From the NCBI GenBank assembly GCA_017417585.1, contig JAFPYX010000015.1:1-64000 (forward strand): a stretch of 64,000 nt of DNA, given 5' to 3'. Source of the DNA: Victivallales bacterium. Lineage in GTDB: Bacteria; Verrucomicrobiota; Lentisphaeria; Oligosphaerales; Oligosphaeraceae. The notes under the pieces were generated by a model that saw only the letters and a program-made list of their open reading frames with translations, had not been told where the DNA came from and did no database searches. Position numbers and translations under genes: made by a program. Below are positions 26,895-35,008 of the stretch, piece after piece (position 1 is the first letter of the stretch; each line of letters opens with the position of its first letter).

Positions 26895-28646
26895 ATGAAA
26901 AAAACCACCTTGAGTATTTTGGCCGCATTGTTGTGCATCGGGCTGTTTGCCTGGGCGCAGGATGCGGCTGTGGTCCTGGAAACAACTGATGCAGAAAAGG
27001 CGGTCACTTCCAACGACCAATCGGATGCGGCATCGCAGCCTGTTTGTTCCACCGACCAAGGCAGTCAATCTGAAGCGGCACTTCAATCCGAACAGGTCGG
27101 CCCCATTCTCTACAAGACCAACGATGGCGTCTTCGCCTGCGAGCAAGACCCCGCCACTGGATTGATCGCCGTAAAGTATGTCTGGCCGAACCCCGCCGTG
27201 GTCTACCAGGCGACACTTCAGGCTGGCAAGACCTACCGTCCCGGCCGTACGATGGGCATTCTGAAAATCAAGGACACTTACAGTCGTGACGCCAATGGAA
27301 CGATTCTGCCGTCTAGAAGCAAGCCGGAACTCAAGCTGGGCATCACTGCCACTGTCAAGGAACTCGGTGAAAACTTCTCAATGGGGCAGACTCTCCAGCC
27401 GGGTGACGTCATCGCTGTTCTGGAGCCGAATGTGGTCAGCCATGACTCCGTGACACCTTCGAGCAGCGAGGAAATCTCGTTCACCCACATGCTCAAGGGG
27501 CTTTGGAACTCCACCGGTCTTAACGACTTCATCCAGATGACCAAGCTGGACTGGACGCTCGGTGTCGGACGCCTCATCATGATCGGCGTCGGGCTGCTTC
27601 TACTCTACCTGGCCATCTTCCGCGGCTTCGAACCGCTCCTCCTGGTTCCGATCGGCTTCGGCGCCATCATGAGCAACATCCCGCTGGCCGGCATTGCCGG
27701 ACCAGACGGACTGCTCGGCATTCTCTTCGAGGGCATCAACCTGGGCATCTACCCGCTCTTCATCTTCCTTGGCGTCGGTGCCATGACCGACTTCGGCCCG
27801 CTCATCGCCAACCCCAAGACCGCGCTCCTGGGCGCCGCCGCCCAGTTGGGCATCTTTGGCGCACTCTTCCTGGCCGTGGCGCTTTCCCAATTCGTGCCCG
27901 GCATCAACTTCTCGCTCAAGGACGCGGCATCCATCGGCATCATCGGTGGCGCGGACGGCCCGACCGCCATCTTCCTGGCCAGCCGTCTCTCCCCGAATCT
28001 TCTGGGCTCCATCGCCGTGGCCGCCTACTCCTACATGGCATTGGTCCCCATTATCTTCCCGCCGATCATCAAGCGGCTCACGACCAAGAAGGAACGTATG
28101 ATCCGCATGACGCAGTTGCGAAAGGTCACCAAACTGGAGAAGGTCATCTTCCCCATTGTGATTGTCATGCTCTGCTGCCTGCTCCTCCCGGATGCCGCCC
28201 CGCTCATCTCCATGTTGATGCTCGGGAACCTCCTCAAGGAGTGCATGTGCACCGACCGCCTCAGCGACACCGCCCAGAACGCCCTGTGCAATATCGTGAC
28301 CCTCGTCCTTGGTCTTACAGTCGGCTCCAAACTCTCCGCCGACAAGTTCCTCAACCTGGAGACTCTCGGCATCCTTCTGCTTGGTCTCTTCGCCTTCTCC
28401 ATCGGCACCATCGGCGGACTGCTTCTGGGCAAGTTGATGAACAAGCTCTCCGGCGGCAAGATCAACCCGATGATCGGAGCCGCCGGCGTCTCCGCCGTCC
28501 CGATGGCCGCCCGTGTGGTCAACAAGATTGGCCTCCAGGACGACCCCCAGAACTTCCTGCTGATGCACGCGATGGGACCGAATGTTTCCGGCGTGATTGG
28601 CTCTGCCGTCGCCGCTGGTGTCTTGCTTCAAGCACTCGGACATTAA
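26895..28646 (+). CDS. oadB: Na+-pumping decarboxylase beta subunit with signal peptide and periplasmic extension
   Basis: The C-terminal ~385 residues are a complete OadB, which decarboxylates carboxybiotin and expels Na+. They contain [46 protein letters not shown] (the conserved ion-path Asp lies in GGADGPT) and [14 protein letters not shown]. Ahead of it are ~195 extra residues from the ATG at 26895: a signal peptide (1-22, ending FAWAQ), a low-complexity stretch, then a beta-rich segment (150-178) reminiscent of a biotinyl/lipoyl half-domain but without the AMKM lysine. Total is 583 residues against roughly 375-435 for ordinary OadB. It is the last gene of the oad set. Confidence 0.9.
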   Translation: MKKTTLSILAALLCIGLFAWAQDAAVVLETTDAEKAVTSNDQSDAASQPVCSTDQGSQSEAALQSEQVGPILYKTNDGVFACEQDPATGLIAVKYVWPNPAVVYQATLQAGKTYRPGRTMGILKIKDTYSRDANGTILPSRSKPELKLGITATVKELGENFSMGQTLQPGDVIAVLEPNVVSHDSVTPSSSEEISFTHMLKGLWNSTGLNDFIQMTKLDWTLGVGRLIMIGVGLLLLYLAIFRGFEPLLLVPIGFGAIMSNIPLAGIAGPDGLLGILFEGINLGIYPLFIFLGVGAMTDFGPLIANPKTALLGAAAQLGIFGALFLAVALSQFVPGINFSLKDAASIGIIGGADGPTAIFLASRLSPNLLGSIAVAAYSYMALVPIIFPPIIKRLTTKKERMIRMTQLRKVTKLEKVIFPIVIVMLCCLLLPDAAPLISMLMLGNLLKECMCTDRLSDTAQNALCNIVTLVLGLTVGSKLSADKFLNLETLGILLLGLFAFSIGTIGGLLLGKLMNKLSGGKINPMIGAAGVSAVPMAARVVNKIGLQDDPQNFLLMHAMGPNVSGVIGSAVAAGVLLQALGH

Positions 28647-28652
28647 TTGTTA

Positions 28653-28675
28653 ACCCGTGTCCTTCCCACACGGGT
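28653..28675 (+). promoter_or_regulatory. Hairpin without T-tract between oadB and serA
   Basis: ACCCGTGT and ACACGGGT pair perfectly across a 7-base loop, five bases after the oadB stop. No T run follows, so it is not a standard terminator. It could be a processing or attenuation element, or protect the oad mRNA 3' end. Confidence 0.45.
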
Positions 28676-28693
28676 GCCTAACGAAAACACATC

Positions 28694-30256
28694 ATGAAAA
28701 CTGTTCTCATTCCCACCAAATTGGACAAGGTTGCAGCCAACCTGCTCACGCAGAAGGGCTACACTGTCATTCAGGATGCCGAAACCGACCTCCTCGCGCT
28801 TTGCAAGGCACACCCGGAAGCAGAGGCGTTGATTGTCCGAAGTGAAAAGATCACTCCTGAGATCATGGATGTCCTGCCGAAACTGCGTGCCGTCGTTCGC
28901 GCCGGCGCAGGATACAACACCATCGACATCAAATACGCCCGCCGCAACAACATCGATGTGATGAACACGCCCGGCGCCAACTCCAATGGCGTTGCCGAGG
29001 AAGTCATTGGAATGATGCTGGCCGCCTCGCGTTTCATGATCCCCGCTGACATCGACACCCGTGCCGGCGGCTGGAGCAAGAAGAAGTTCATGGGGCGTGA
29101 AATCACCGGCAAGACCCTGGGCATCATCGGCCTGGGCAACATCGGCCAGCTGGTTGCACGGCGTTTGACCGGCTTTGACATGAAGATTCTGGCCTACGAC
29201 CCCATCGTCTCCAAGGCACGTGCCGAAGAGCTTGGCGTGGAATTGGTTGATCTGGAGACCATCTTTGCCAAATGCGATTACATTACGCTCCACATCCCGG
29301 AAAACAACGAGACTCGCGGAATGCTCAACAAGTCCTTGCTTGATTTGGTGAAGCCCGGCGCGGTCATCATCAACTGCGCGCGTGCCGGCATCGTCAACGA
29401 GGATGACCTGCGTGCCGCCAAGGCGGAGAAGAAGCTGGTTTACTGCAACGACGTGTATGCAGCCGACCAGCCCGGCCCCAAGAGCATCGCCGATGTGGCG
29501 GACATCATGTTGCCTCACCTGGGCGCCAACACCTACGAGGCAAACTTCAACGCCGCCAAGCGTGCCGGCGAGGAGCTCATCGAGTACTTCGAGCAGGGAA
29601 TCACCAAATTCGTCGTCAACAAGGATCTTCCCGACGGGCTGGACCCTATCTACCAGCGCCTGGCCAACCGACTTAGTGCCACGGCCAAGGCGCTGCTGGG
29701 CGGCAAGGAGATTTCCGCCATTCGCTGCAGCTACTATGGTGCACTGAAGCCGTTCGCCAAATGGTTCACCGCTCCCATCTGCGCGTCCATCTCCGACAGC
29801 TTCGACCCGCATCAGTCTCCCGAGGAGGCCATCAACCGCCTCAAGGAAACCGGCGTATTCTTCGAAGTTCGTGACCCAGATGAAAAAAAGCCCTACGGGA
29901 ACTCCATGACGATTGACATGGAAGCGAACGGTGCCAAGGTCTCCCTTCGCGGAACCGTCACGGAAAACACCCTGATTCTCTCTCGCGTGAATGATTTCAA
30001 CCACATTTATCTTCTGTTGTCTGGCAATTTGCTTTTTGTGGAGTATGTTGACCGTCCCGGCGTACTTGCAAAAATCACTGGTGCAGTGGCAGACGCCCAG
30101 ATCAACATTGAAGACATCCACGCCCCACGCGATGCGGAAGGCAAGCATTCGCTGGCGGTGCTTTACACCGACCGTCCTTTGACTGCCTCGCAAGTCGCCG
30201 CTATCGGCAAGGCTGTTGCAGCCACGGTGATCGCCGGCGTCAGCCTGCCGGCATAG
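28694..30256 (+). CDS. serA: D-3-phosphoglycerate dehydrogenase
   Basis: This catalyses the first step of serine synthesis, oxidising 3-phosphoglycerate with NAD+. Residues ~1-95 and ~280-315 form the substrate domain. The NAD-binding domain carries GIIGLGNIGQLVARR (GxGxxG). The catalytic Arg is in INCARAGIV, and the His is in LPHLGANTYEAN. Residues ~320-440 are an allosteric-substrate-binding-like domain. The C-terminal ~75 residues form an ACT domain (FVEYVDRPGVLAKITG) for serine feedback. The length of 520 residues is standard for the long form. It lies 47 bases after oadB; whether it is co-transcribed is unclear. Confidence 0.95.
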   Translation: MKTVLIPTKLDKVAANLLTQKGYTVIQDAETDLLALCKAHPEAEALIVRSEKITPEIMDVLPKLRAVVRAGAGYNTIDIKYARRNNIDVMNTPGANSNGVAEEVIGMMLAASRFMIPADIDTRAGGWSKKKFMGREITGKTLGIIGLGNIGQLVARRLTGFDMKILAYDPIVSKARAEELGVELVDLETIFAKCDYITLHIPENNETRGMLNKSLLDLVKPGAVIINCARAGIVNEDDLRAAKAEKKLVYCNDVYAADQPGPKSIADVADIMLPHLGANTYEANFNAAKRAGEELIEYFEQGITKFVVNKDLPDGLDPIYQRLANRLSATAKALLGGKEISAIRCSYYGALKPFAKWFTAPICASISDSFDPHQSPEEAINRLKETGVFFEVRDPDEKKPYGNSMTIDMEANGAKVSLRGTVTENTLILSRVNDFNHIYLLLSGNLLFVEYVDRPGVLAKITGAVADAQINIEDIHAPRDAEGKHSLAVLYTDRPLTASQVAAIGKAVAATVIAGVSLPA

Positions 30257-30390
30257 TAGCATCTTGAAAACGGCATTTGTCCCGTGTCGGTGTGCTCGGC
30301 GCGGTTCCAAGTGCCGCCTTTCTCACCCAACAACACCACACTAGTCGCTTTTGAATCGCGACATCATACAACAACACAGGAGATCATTCC

Positions 30391-30696
30391 ATGAGCAACA
30401 ACACGATGACCAAACGCAAGATCGCCAACGCGGTCGCTTCCAAGATCGGCATTACCCAGAGCGCCGCCTTTGACGCTGTCAAAGCCACTCTCGAGACCCT
30501 TTCCGAGATCCTCGCGGCCGGTGGCCACGTCGAGCTCCGCGGCTTTGGCGTCTTTGAAATCATCACCCAGAAGCCCCGCGTCGGCCGCAACCCCAACCAG
30601 CCCGACATCCCAGTTGACATTCCCGCCCGCAAGGTCGTGAAATTCCGCGCTGGCAACGAGTTGGCCGCAAAGGTCCGCAGCCTCCCCGTGAAGTAA
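30391..30696 (+). CDS. HU/IHF-family DNA-binding protein
   Basis: A 101-residue histone-like protein that bends DNA as a dimer. KRKIANAVASKIG is the helical dimer part, HVELRGFGVFEIITQKPRVGRNP contains the beta-arm entry with the conserved GFG and R-x-GRNP tip, and ARKVVKFRAGNELAAKV is the C-terminal helix. AGGAG precedes the ATG. A terminator follows, so it is a single-gene unit. HU and IHF cannot be told apart with confidence from the sequence. Confidence 0.94.
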   Translation: MSNNTMTKRKIANAVASKIGITQSAAFDAVKATLETLSEILAAGGHVELRGFGVFEIITQKPRVGRNPNQPDIPVDIPARKVVKFRAGNELAAKVRSLPVK

Positions 30697-30720
30697 CCAC
30701 CTTCCAGGATGGGTTCACCA

Positions 30721-30761
30721 ACTCCGCACGGTCGAACAACCTTCACCGCGCGGAGTTTTTT
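30721..30761 (+). terminator. Intrinsic terminator after the HU/IHF gene
   Basis: ACTCCGC and GCGGAGT form the stem, and a run of six T's starts at 30756. The loop is about 22 bases and may fold further. Confidence 0.85.
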
Positions 30762-30829
30762 GTACTGTTGTTTATCGATGGCTTTCAAGCGCCACCGACT
30801 TGCGGGCTTAAGCGTGTGAGGAATTGAGG

Positions 30830-32665
30830 ATGTCGAATCTATTCGGAATATTCTGGCAACCCGACACGCCTGTCCCCCCCGCATTGCTCGATGCATGGAA
30901 AGAGGCCGCCGGCAGACATCCCGCTTGTGCAGGATGCACCCCGCGCCGTCTTTCCAATGCTTTCTTGTTGGTTCCTGATCAGGCGCTTGCCCAAAACTCC
31001 GAATCAATCATCGTTTTCCAGGGTGAATTGCGCAATCACCTTGATTTGGCACACGAGGTGGACTGTCCCCCCGCGACTTCCGATGCCGAGCTGATTTGCG
31101 CACTCGTGAAAAAACATCCTATTGACGAAGTTCTGGCACGTCTCAACGGCCCATTTGTCATCGCCTATTATGACTTGTCCCGACAGAAGCTCCATCTGTT
31201 TCGTGACCATCTGGGGCAACGATTCCTCTTTCACACCACCATCCCCAAATCCGGCTGCACCCTGTTTTCCGATGGCCTTCCACGGTTGACCGCCCTCCCT
31301 GGCTTGAATCGCCAGCTGGATTACGCGGCAATCACGGACTACCTTTCCCTGGGGTATATTCCCTCGCCCAGAACCGCCTACGCGAAGATTCACAAGGTGC
31401 CCCCCGGAACTGAAGCCGTCATTGACAGCAGGGGCACTGTTGTCCGGCGACGGTATTGGCGGCCGACTTTCCTGCCCGCCAGTTCCTTGAGCTGGAATGA
31501 AGCACACGAGGAGGCCTTGAGGCTACTGAATCAGGCCGTTCGACGGCTGTCGCAGCGACATCCCGAGGCAGATTTTATGCTATCGGGAGGTATTGATTCG
31601 GGCCTGGTCATGGGGCTGGTCAACCGTATCGCGCCAGACTCCACGCGCTACGCACATACCATCGCATTCGATGAAGGCGCCTACGATGAAAGTGACCTTG
31701 CCGCCGGAACCGCCAATCGCTGTGGCGTGCCTTTGCAAGTTCATCGTCTGACTCCCGCCGACTTGACTTCGCTGGAAGCGCTGCTGGAAAAAGCCGGCGA
31801 ACCCTACGCCGACTCATCGCTCCTTCCCACGGCCGCCGCAACACGTGACACCAAACGCGAGGCGCTCTACACCGGTGACGGCGGCGACGAGGTGTTTGGC
31901 GGCTATCGAAGATATCAGGCGATGCTGATGCGCAACCGCATCCCTGGCTGGCTTCAGTGGCTCGTCCGCCAGCCATGCCGATGGGCGGCGGCGATGCTGC
32001 CAAATCCGCGCGACAACCGTTCCCGCATGGCCAATTGGGTCCGCTCGCTCAAATCCATGGGCCTTCCGCCGCTGGCGGCATACGGTTCCTTTCAGCAAAT
32101 CGCCTCCAAATCCCTGAGGGAACGACTGCTCGCCTTTCCGCAGTCACAGGATTATCTGGAGGATTGGGAGCATTTGGTCGACGGCATTACTGTCCCGCAT
32201 CCCGTTTTGAAATACAATGCCTTGGACCTGATGGTTTATCTGCCCGACGACGGTTTCCGCAAGACCAATCTAGCCAGCGAGGGCACTGGAGTCAGTTACC
32301 TCTGCCCCATTCTGGATATGGATGTGGTGCGATTTGCGCTTTCCCTGCCCCTCGCATATCGTTTCAACGTCCAGGAAAACAAACGAATCCTGCGGAGAAT
32401 CGGGCGGGATTCCCTCGACCCGAGAATCCTGACCCAGCCCAAACGCGGCTTTGGAACCCCGGTGGCAGAATGGTTCCGAAAAGAGCTGGCCCCTGTCGCC
32501 CAACGGCTCACCGATGAACAACCCGAATGGGATATTTATAATTTATTAAATGCAAATGAGTTAGATAGAATAGTTTCCGAACATCTCCAAGGGAAGGCCA
32601 ATCATGGGTCGTTGATTTGGAGTCTCCATTGTCTTCGACTTTGGGAACAAAAGCAAGTCTCCTGA
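30830..32665 (+). CDS. Asparagine synthetase-like protein with degenerate glutaminase domain
   Basis: A 611-residue protein in AsnB layout. The C-terminal synthetase domain is intact: the PP-loop LSGGIDSGLVMG and GDGGDEVFGGYRRY bind ATP and activate aspartate or another carboxylate. The N-terminal glutaminase-like domain begins MSNLFGIFW, so the catalytic Cys2 of MCGIFG is Ser. The usual RHRGPD and RLSI boxes are also missing, and the NGEIYNH region reads FQGELRNH. It should not hydrolyse glutamine by the normal route. It may use free ammonia or be a non-amidating adenylating enzyme. The ATG at 30830 follows GAGG and is preferred over the in-frame TTG at 30824. Confidence 0.88.
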   Translation: MSNLFGIFWQPDTPVPPALLDAWKEAAGRHPACAGCTPRRLSNAFLLVPDQALAQNSESIIVFQGELRNHLDLAHEVDCPPATSDAELICALVKKHPIDEVLARLNGPFVIAYYDLSRQKLHLFRDHLGQRFLFHTTIPKSGCTLFSDGLPRLTALPGLNRQLDYAAITDYLSLGYIPSPRTAYAKIHKVPPGTEAVIDSRGTVVRRRYWRPTFLPASSLSWNEAHEEALRLLNQAVRRLSQRHPEADFMLSGGIDSGLVMGLVNRIAPDSTRYAHTIAFDEGAYDESDLAAGTANRCGVPLQVHRLTPADLTSLEALLEKAGEPYADSSLLPTAAATRDTKREALYTGDGGDEVFGGYRRYQAMLMRNRIPGWLQWLVRQPCRWAAAMLPNPRDNRSRMANWVRSLKSMGLPPLAAYGSFQQIASKSLRERLLAFPQSQDYLEDWEHLVDGITVPHPVLKYNALDLMVYLPDDGFRKTNLASEGTGVSYLCPILDMDVVRFALSLPLAYRFNVQENKRILRRIGRDSLDPRILTQPKRGFGTPVAEWFRKELAPVAQRLTDEQPEWDIYNLLNANELDRIVSEHLQGKANHGSLIWSLHCLRLWEQKQVS

Positions 32666-32679
32666 GAGAACAGGTCACT

Positions 32680-34266
32680 TCAGTTCGAATCCTTCGCTTC
32701 AAACAACTCACTTGCCTGTTTGAGGGCTGAACGAATTCCAAGTGCGGTCAGGGTATCTCCTTCCTGCAGAATGGTTTCTCCTCTCGGCACGATATATCTT
32801 TGCCCGCGTTGGACCATGATCACAAACACGCCCTGCGGCAAGGCGCATTCCTTGATGGCCCTGCCAACCAGACGGGAGTTCGGCAAGACCATGAATTCCT
32901 GCATCCGGTTGTCGGCATAGTCATTTTGGTCAATCGCGCGCCCTTTCGAACTACGATGGCTCACACGGTCAAACGAGATCGGTGCCGTCGGAACGATTCT
33001 CAGTGGCGCATCCAGCTTCAGCCATTTTGCCCATGGCATGATAGTATAACTCTGGCAAGCCACCGAGAAAAGCACCATCCAGAAGACCAGGTGGAACAGC
33101 ACCATGGCTATGGTGTACCCGTCACTGGCCACTGGCGCGAACTTATCCTGGTAAAGCATGGGAAAGGTCGCCAACATAATCGGAGCACCACCACGCAGTC
33201 CGACCCAACTGACCAGTGCCCTGACTTGAAGCGAGAAGCGTTTCCCACCTAAAAGCACATAGACCATAATCGGTCGCACCACGAACATCAAGATGCCCCC
33301 CAACAGCAATCCCTGCCACCATGTTTTAAGCAGAATGGAAGGCGTCACCATGAAACCCAGCATAGTGAACAGAACCACCTGCATCAGCCAGGAAATGGCA
33401 TTGGAAAAGCGAATAAAGCTGTTGTGGAAGACGAATGAGCGATTGCCCAGAAAAACCCCGGCCGCATAGACTGCCACGAAACCATTGGCTTGCGACAGAT
33501 TCGAAACGGAATAGGTGAGCAGCACTACCGAAAGCCCCATCACGTAGTAAAGACCGTCGTGGTCCAGGTTGCTGTGGTTGAAAAGCGCCACGGCGGCTTG
33601 CGCAAACAGCCAGCCAATGAAAAGCCCGACCAGCATCTTCCAGGCAAAGAGCGGCAGGAAGAGCAGCAGGCTGCGTCCGACCGAGACTTCTGGATCGATT
33701 GTCAAACCAAGAAAGAAGAGCGTCAGGAAAGTCGCCATCGGGTCGTTGGAGCCAGACTCGAATTCCAGCAACGCCCGCAAGTCCCCCTTCAAACCGACTT
33801 TCCTGGAACGAAGGATGGTGAAGACGGCAGCCGCGTCCGTGGAGGAGATAATGGCCCCGAAGAGTAAACAAGTCGCCAGATTCGCACCCGACATGCATCC
33901 CAACACTGACCGCAACGCAAAACACGCGCCGCCCAACAATAATGCCGTCATCAAGACGCCCATCGTTGAAAGCAACGTTCCAGGAACCAGCACCTTCTTG
34001 ATTTCCTTCAGAGAGGATTCAAAGCCCCCTGAGAACAGGATATAGCACAACGCAATTGTTCCAAGATGATTCGCCATCCGCCAGGTCAGGCGGTTGTTGA
34101 CATCGGACAGCACGACATCGTGCAACGAGATCAGCCGCACCAATACGCCAATCAGCAGGAATATCAACAACCCCGGCATGCTCCAACGGCTGCTGAGCTT
34201 GCTGGAAAGCACGCACCCCAGAATCAATAGCCCACCCAACAATACAAGTACGGAGAAGAGATCCAC
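32680..34266 (-). CDS. K+/H+ (or Na+/H+) antiporter of the CvrA/NhaP2 type
   Basis: A 528-residue CPA1-type exchanger with about 12 membrane helices in residues 1-~400. The ion-site region is SSTDAAAVF, with LLEFESGSNDPMATF, both typical of the NhaP branch. Residues ~430-525 form a cytoplasmic TrkA-C-like regulatory domain (NSRLVGRAIKECALPQGVFVIMV ... LQEGDTLTALG). It expels K+ or Na+ in exchange for H+. It follows the V-ATPase operon on the same strand, with its own putative -10 (TATAAT at 34300-34295, minus strand). This fits a shared role in cation homeostasis. Confidence 0.9.
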   Translation of the reverse strand: MDLFSVLVLLGGLLILGCVLSSKLSSRWSMPGLLIFLLIGVLVRLISLHDVVLSDVNNRLTWRMANHLGTIALCYILFSGGFESSLKEIKKVLVPGTLLSTMGVLMTALLLGGACFALRSVLGCMSGANLATCLLFGAIISSTDAAAVFTILRSRKVGLKGDLRALLEFESGSNDPMATFLTLFFLGLTIDPEVSVGRSLLLFLPLFAWKMLVGLFIGWLFAQAAVALFNHSNLDHDGLYYVMGLSVVLLTYSVSNLSQANGFVAVYAAGVFLGNRSFVFHNSFIRFSNAISWLMQVVLFTMLGFMVTPSILLKTWWQGLLLGGILMFVVRPIMVYVLLGGKRFSLQVRALVSWVGLRGGAPIMLATFPMLYQDKFAPVASDGYTIAMVLFHLVFWMVLFSVACQSYTIMPWAKWLKLDAPLRIVPTAPISFDRVSHRSSKGRAIDQNDYADNRMQEFMVLPNSRLVGRAIKECALPQGVFVIMVQRGQRYIVPRGETILQEGDTLTALGIRSALKQASELFEAKDSN

Positions 34267-34294
34267 TTGGTCAATGCCTCTGGCGGAAAAAAGA

Positions 34295-34300
34295 ATTATA
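34295..34300 (-). promoter_or_regulatory. Candidate -10 box for the antiporter gene
   Basis: TATAAT on the minus strand lies 28 bases before the antiporter ATG. I see no good -35 at 17 bases, so support is weak. Confidence 0.3.
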
Positions 34301-34481
34301 CGAATTCAGGTCGTCCCATCCTGGATAATCCGGAAAGCCCGGAATATCCAGAGTCAGCTCAGGCCAGTCATTCCCCAAACAAACACCATGCCACAATATG
34401 CCACAATCAATCCCGGCAGGGAACACGCACCTTGATGAAGCCGCAGAGGGGCGATTCGCTGCCGAGTCAGACAATGAACAA

Positions 34482-34952
34482 CTATGCCGCAACGGAAATC
34501 TTACCAATGAACATCAGACCGAAAACCATCACGAAAATGGCGATGGTCTCGACGATTCCCAGTGCCAGGAGGTTGTTTGCGAAGCCCTGGTTGGTCTCGG
34601 CAAAGGAGTCGCAGGCGCCGGCGGCAGCCCGACCCTGGTATGCGGCGGAACCGCCGATGCCGAGTCCGCCGAGGATGCCGATGGCCAACGCCGCCAGCCA
34701 ATACTGGTTTGGGATGCCGGCAACCGTGTTCATCAAGATCATCCCATAAAACGTCTGGGACATCGGGACACCAGTCAGAATGCTCAACTGGAAAGGAGCC
34801 GGCTTGCCTTGCGCATAGCAACGCTTCCAACTGCCAATGGCGGATGCGGCGGCCAGACCGCAGCCGATGACGGAACCGAGTGCAGCAAAGCCAAACGAGG
34901 CGAACGCGCCCAGGCAGACAAGTGCACGTTGGGTGGATTCAAATTCAATCAT
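34482..34952 (-). CDS. V-type ATP synthase/ATPase subunit K (proteolipid)
   Basis: A 156-residue rotor-ring subunit made of two fused helical hairpins (four helices), like NtpK of Enterococcus hirae. The ion-binding residues known there are recognisable: PMSQTFYG (Ser65, Gln66, Tyr69), AYQGRAA (Gln106) and the essential carboxylate Glu135 in LGIVETIAIF. Retention of both glutamines and the tyrosine favours Na+ as coupling ion; this is inference by analogy. It is the last gene of the operon, after subunit I. Confidence 0.93.
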   Translation of the reverse strand: MIEFESTQRALVCLGAFASFGFAALGSVIGCGLAAASAIGSWKRCYAQGKPAPFQLSILTGVPMSQTFYGMILMNTVAGIPNQYWLAALAIGILGGLGIGGSAAYQGRAAAGACDSFAETNQGFANNLLALGIVETIAIFVMVFGLMFIGKISVAA

Positions 34953-35008
34953 GTGTGTTCACTCCTTAGAGGTTGGTTGAATGTGACAGAATTGGAATAA
35001 AAGATGGG

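Noticed and set aside
34271-34507. 78-codon minus-strand ORF after the V-ATPase K gene
   Set aside because: It starts inside the K gene and has no ribosome-binding site, family or membrane pattern. The Pro/Asp-rich end is not enough to call a gene.
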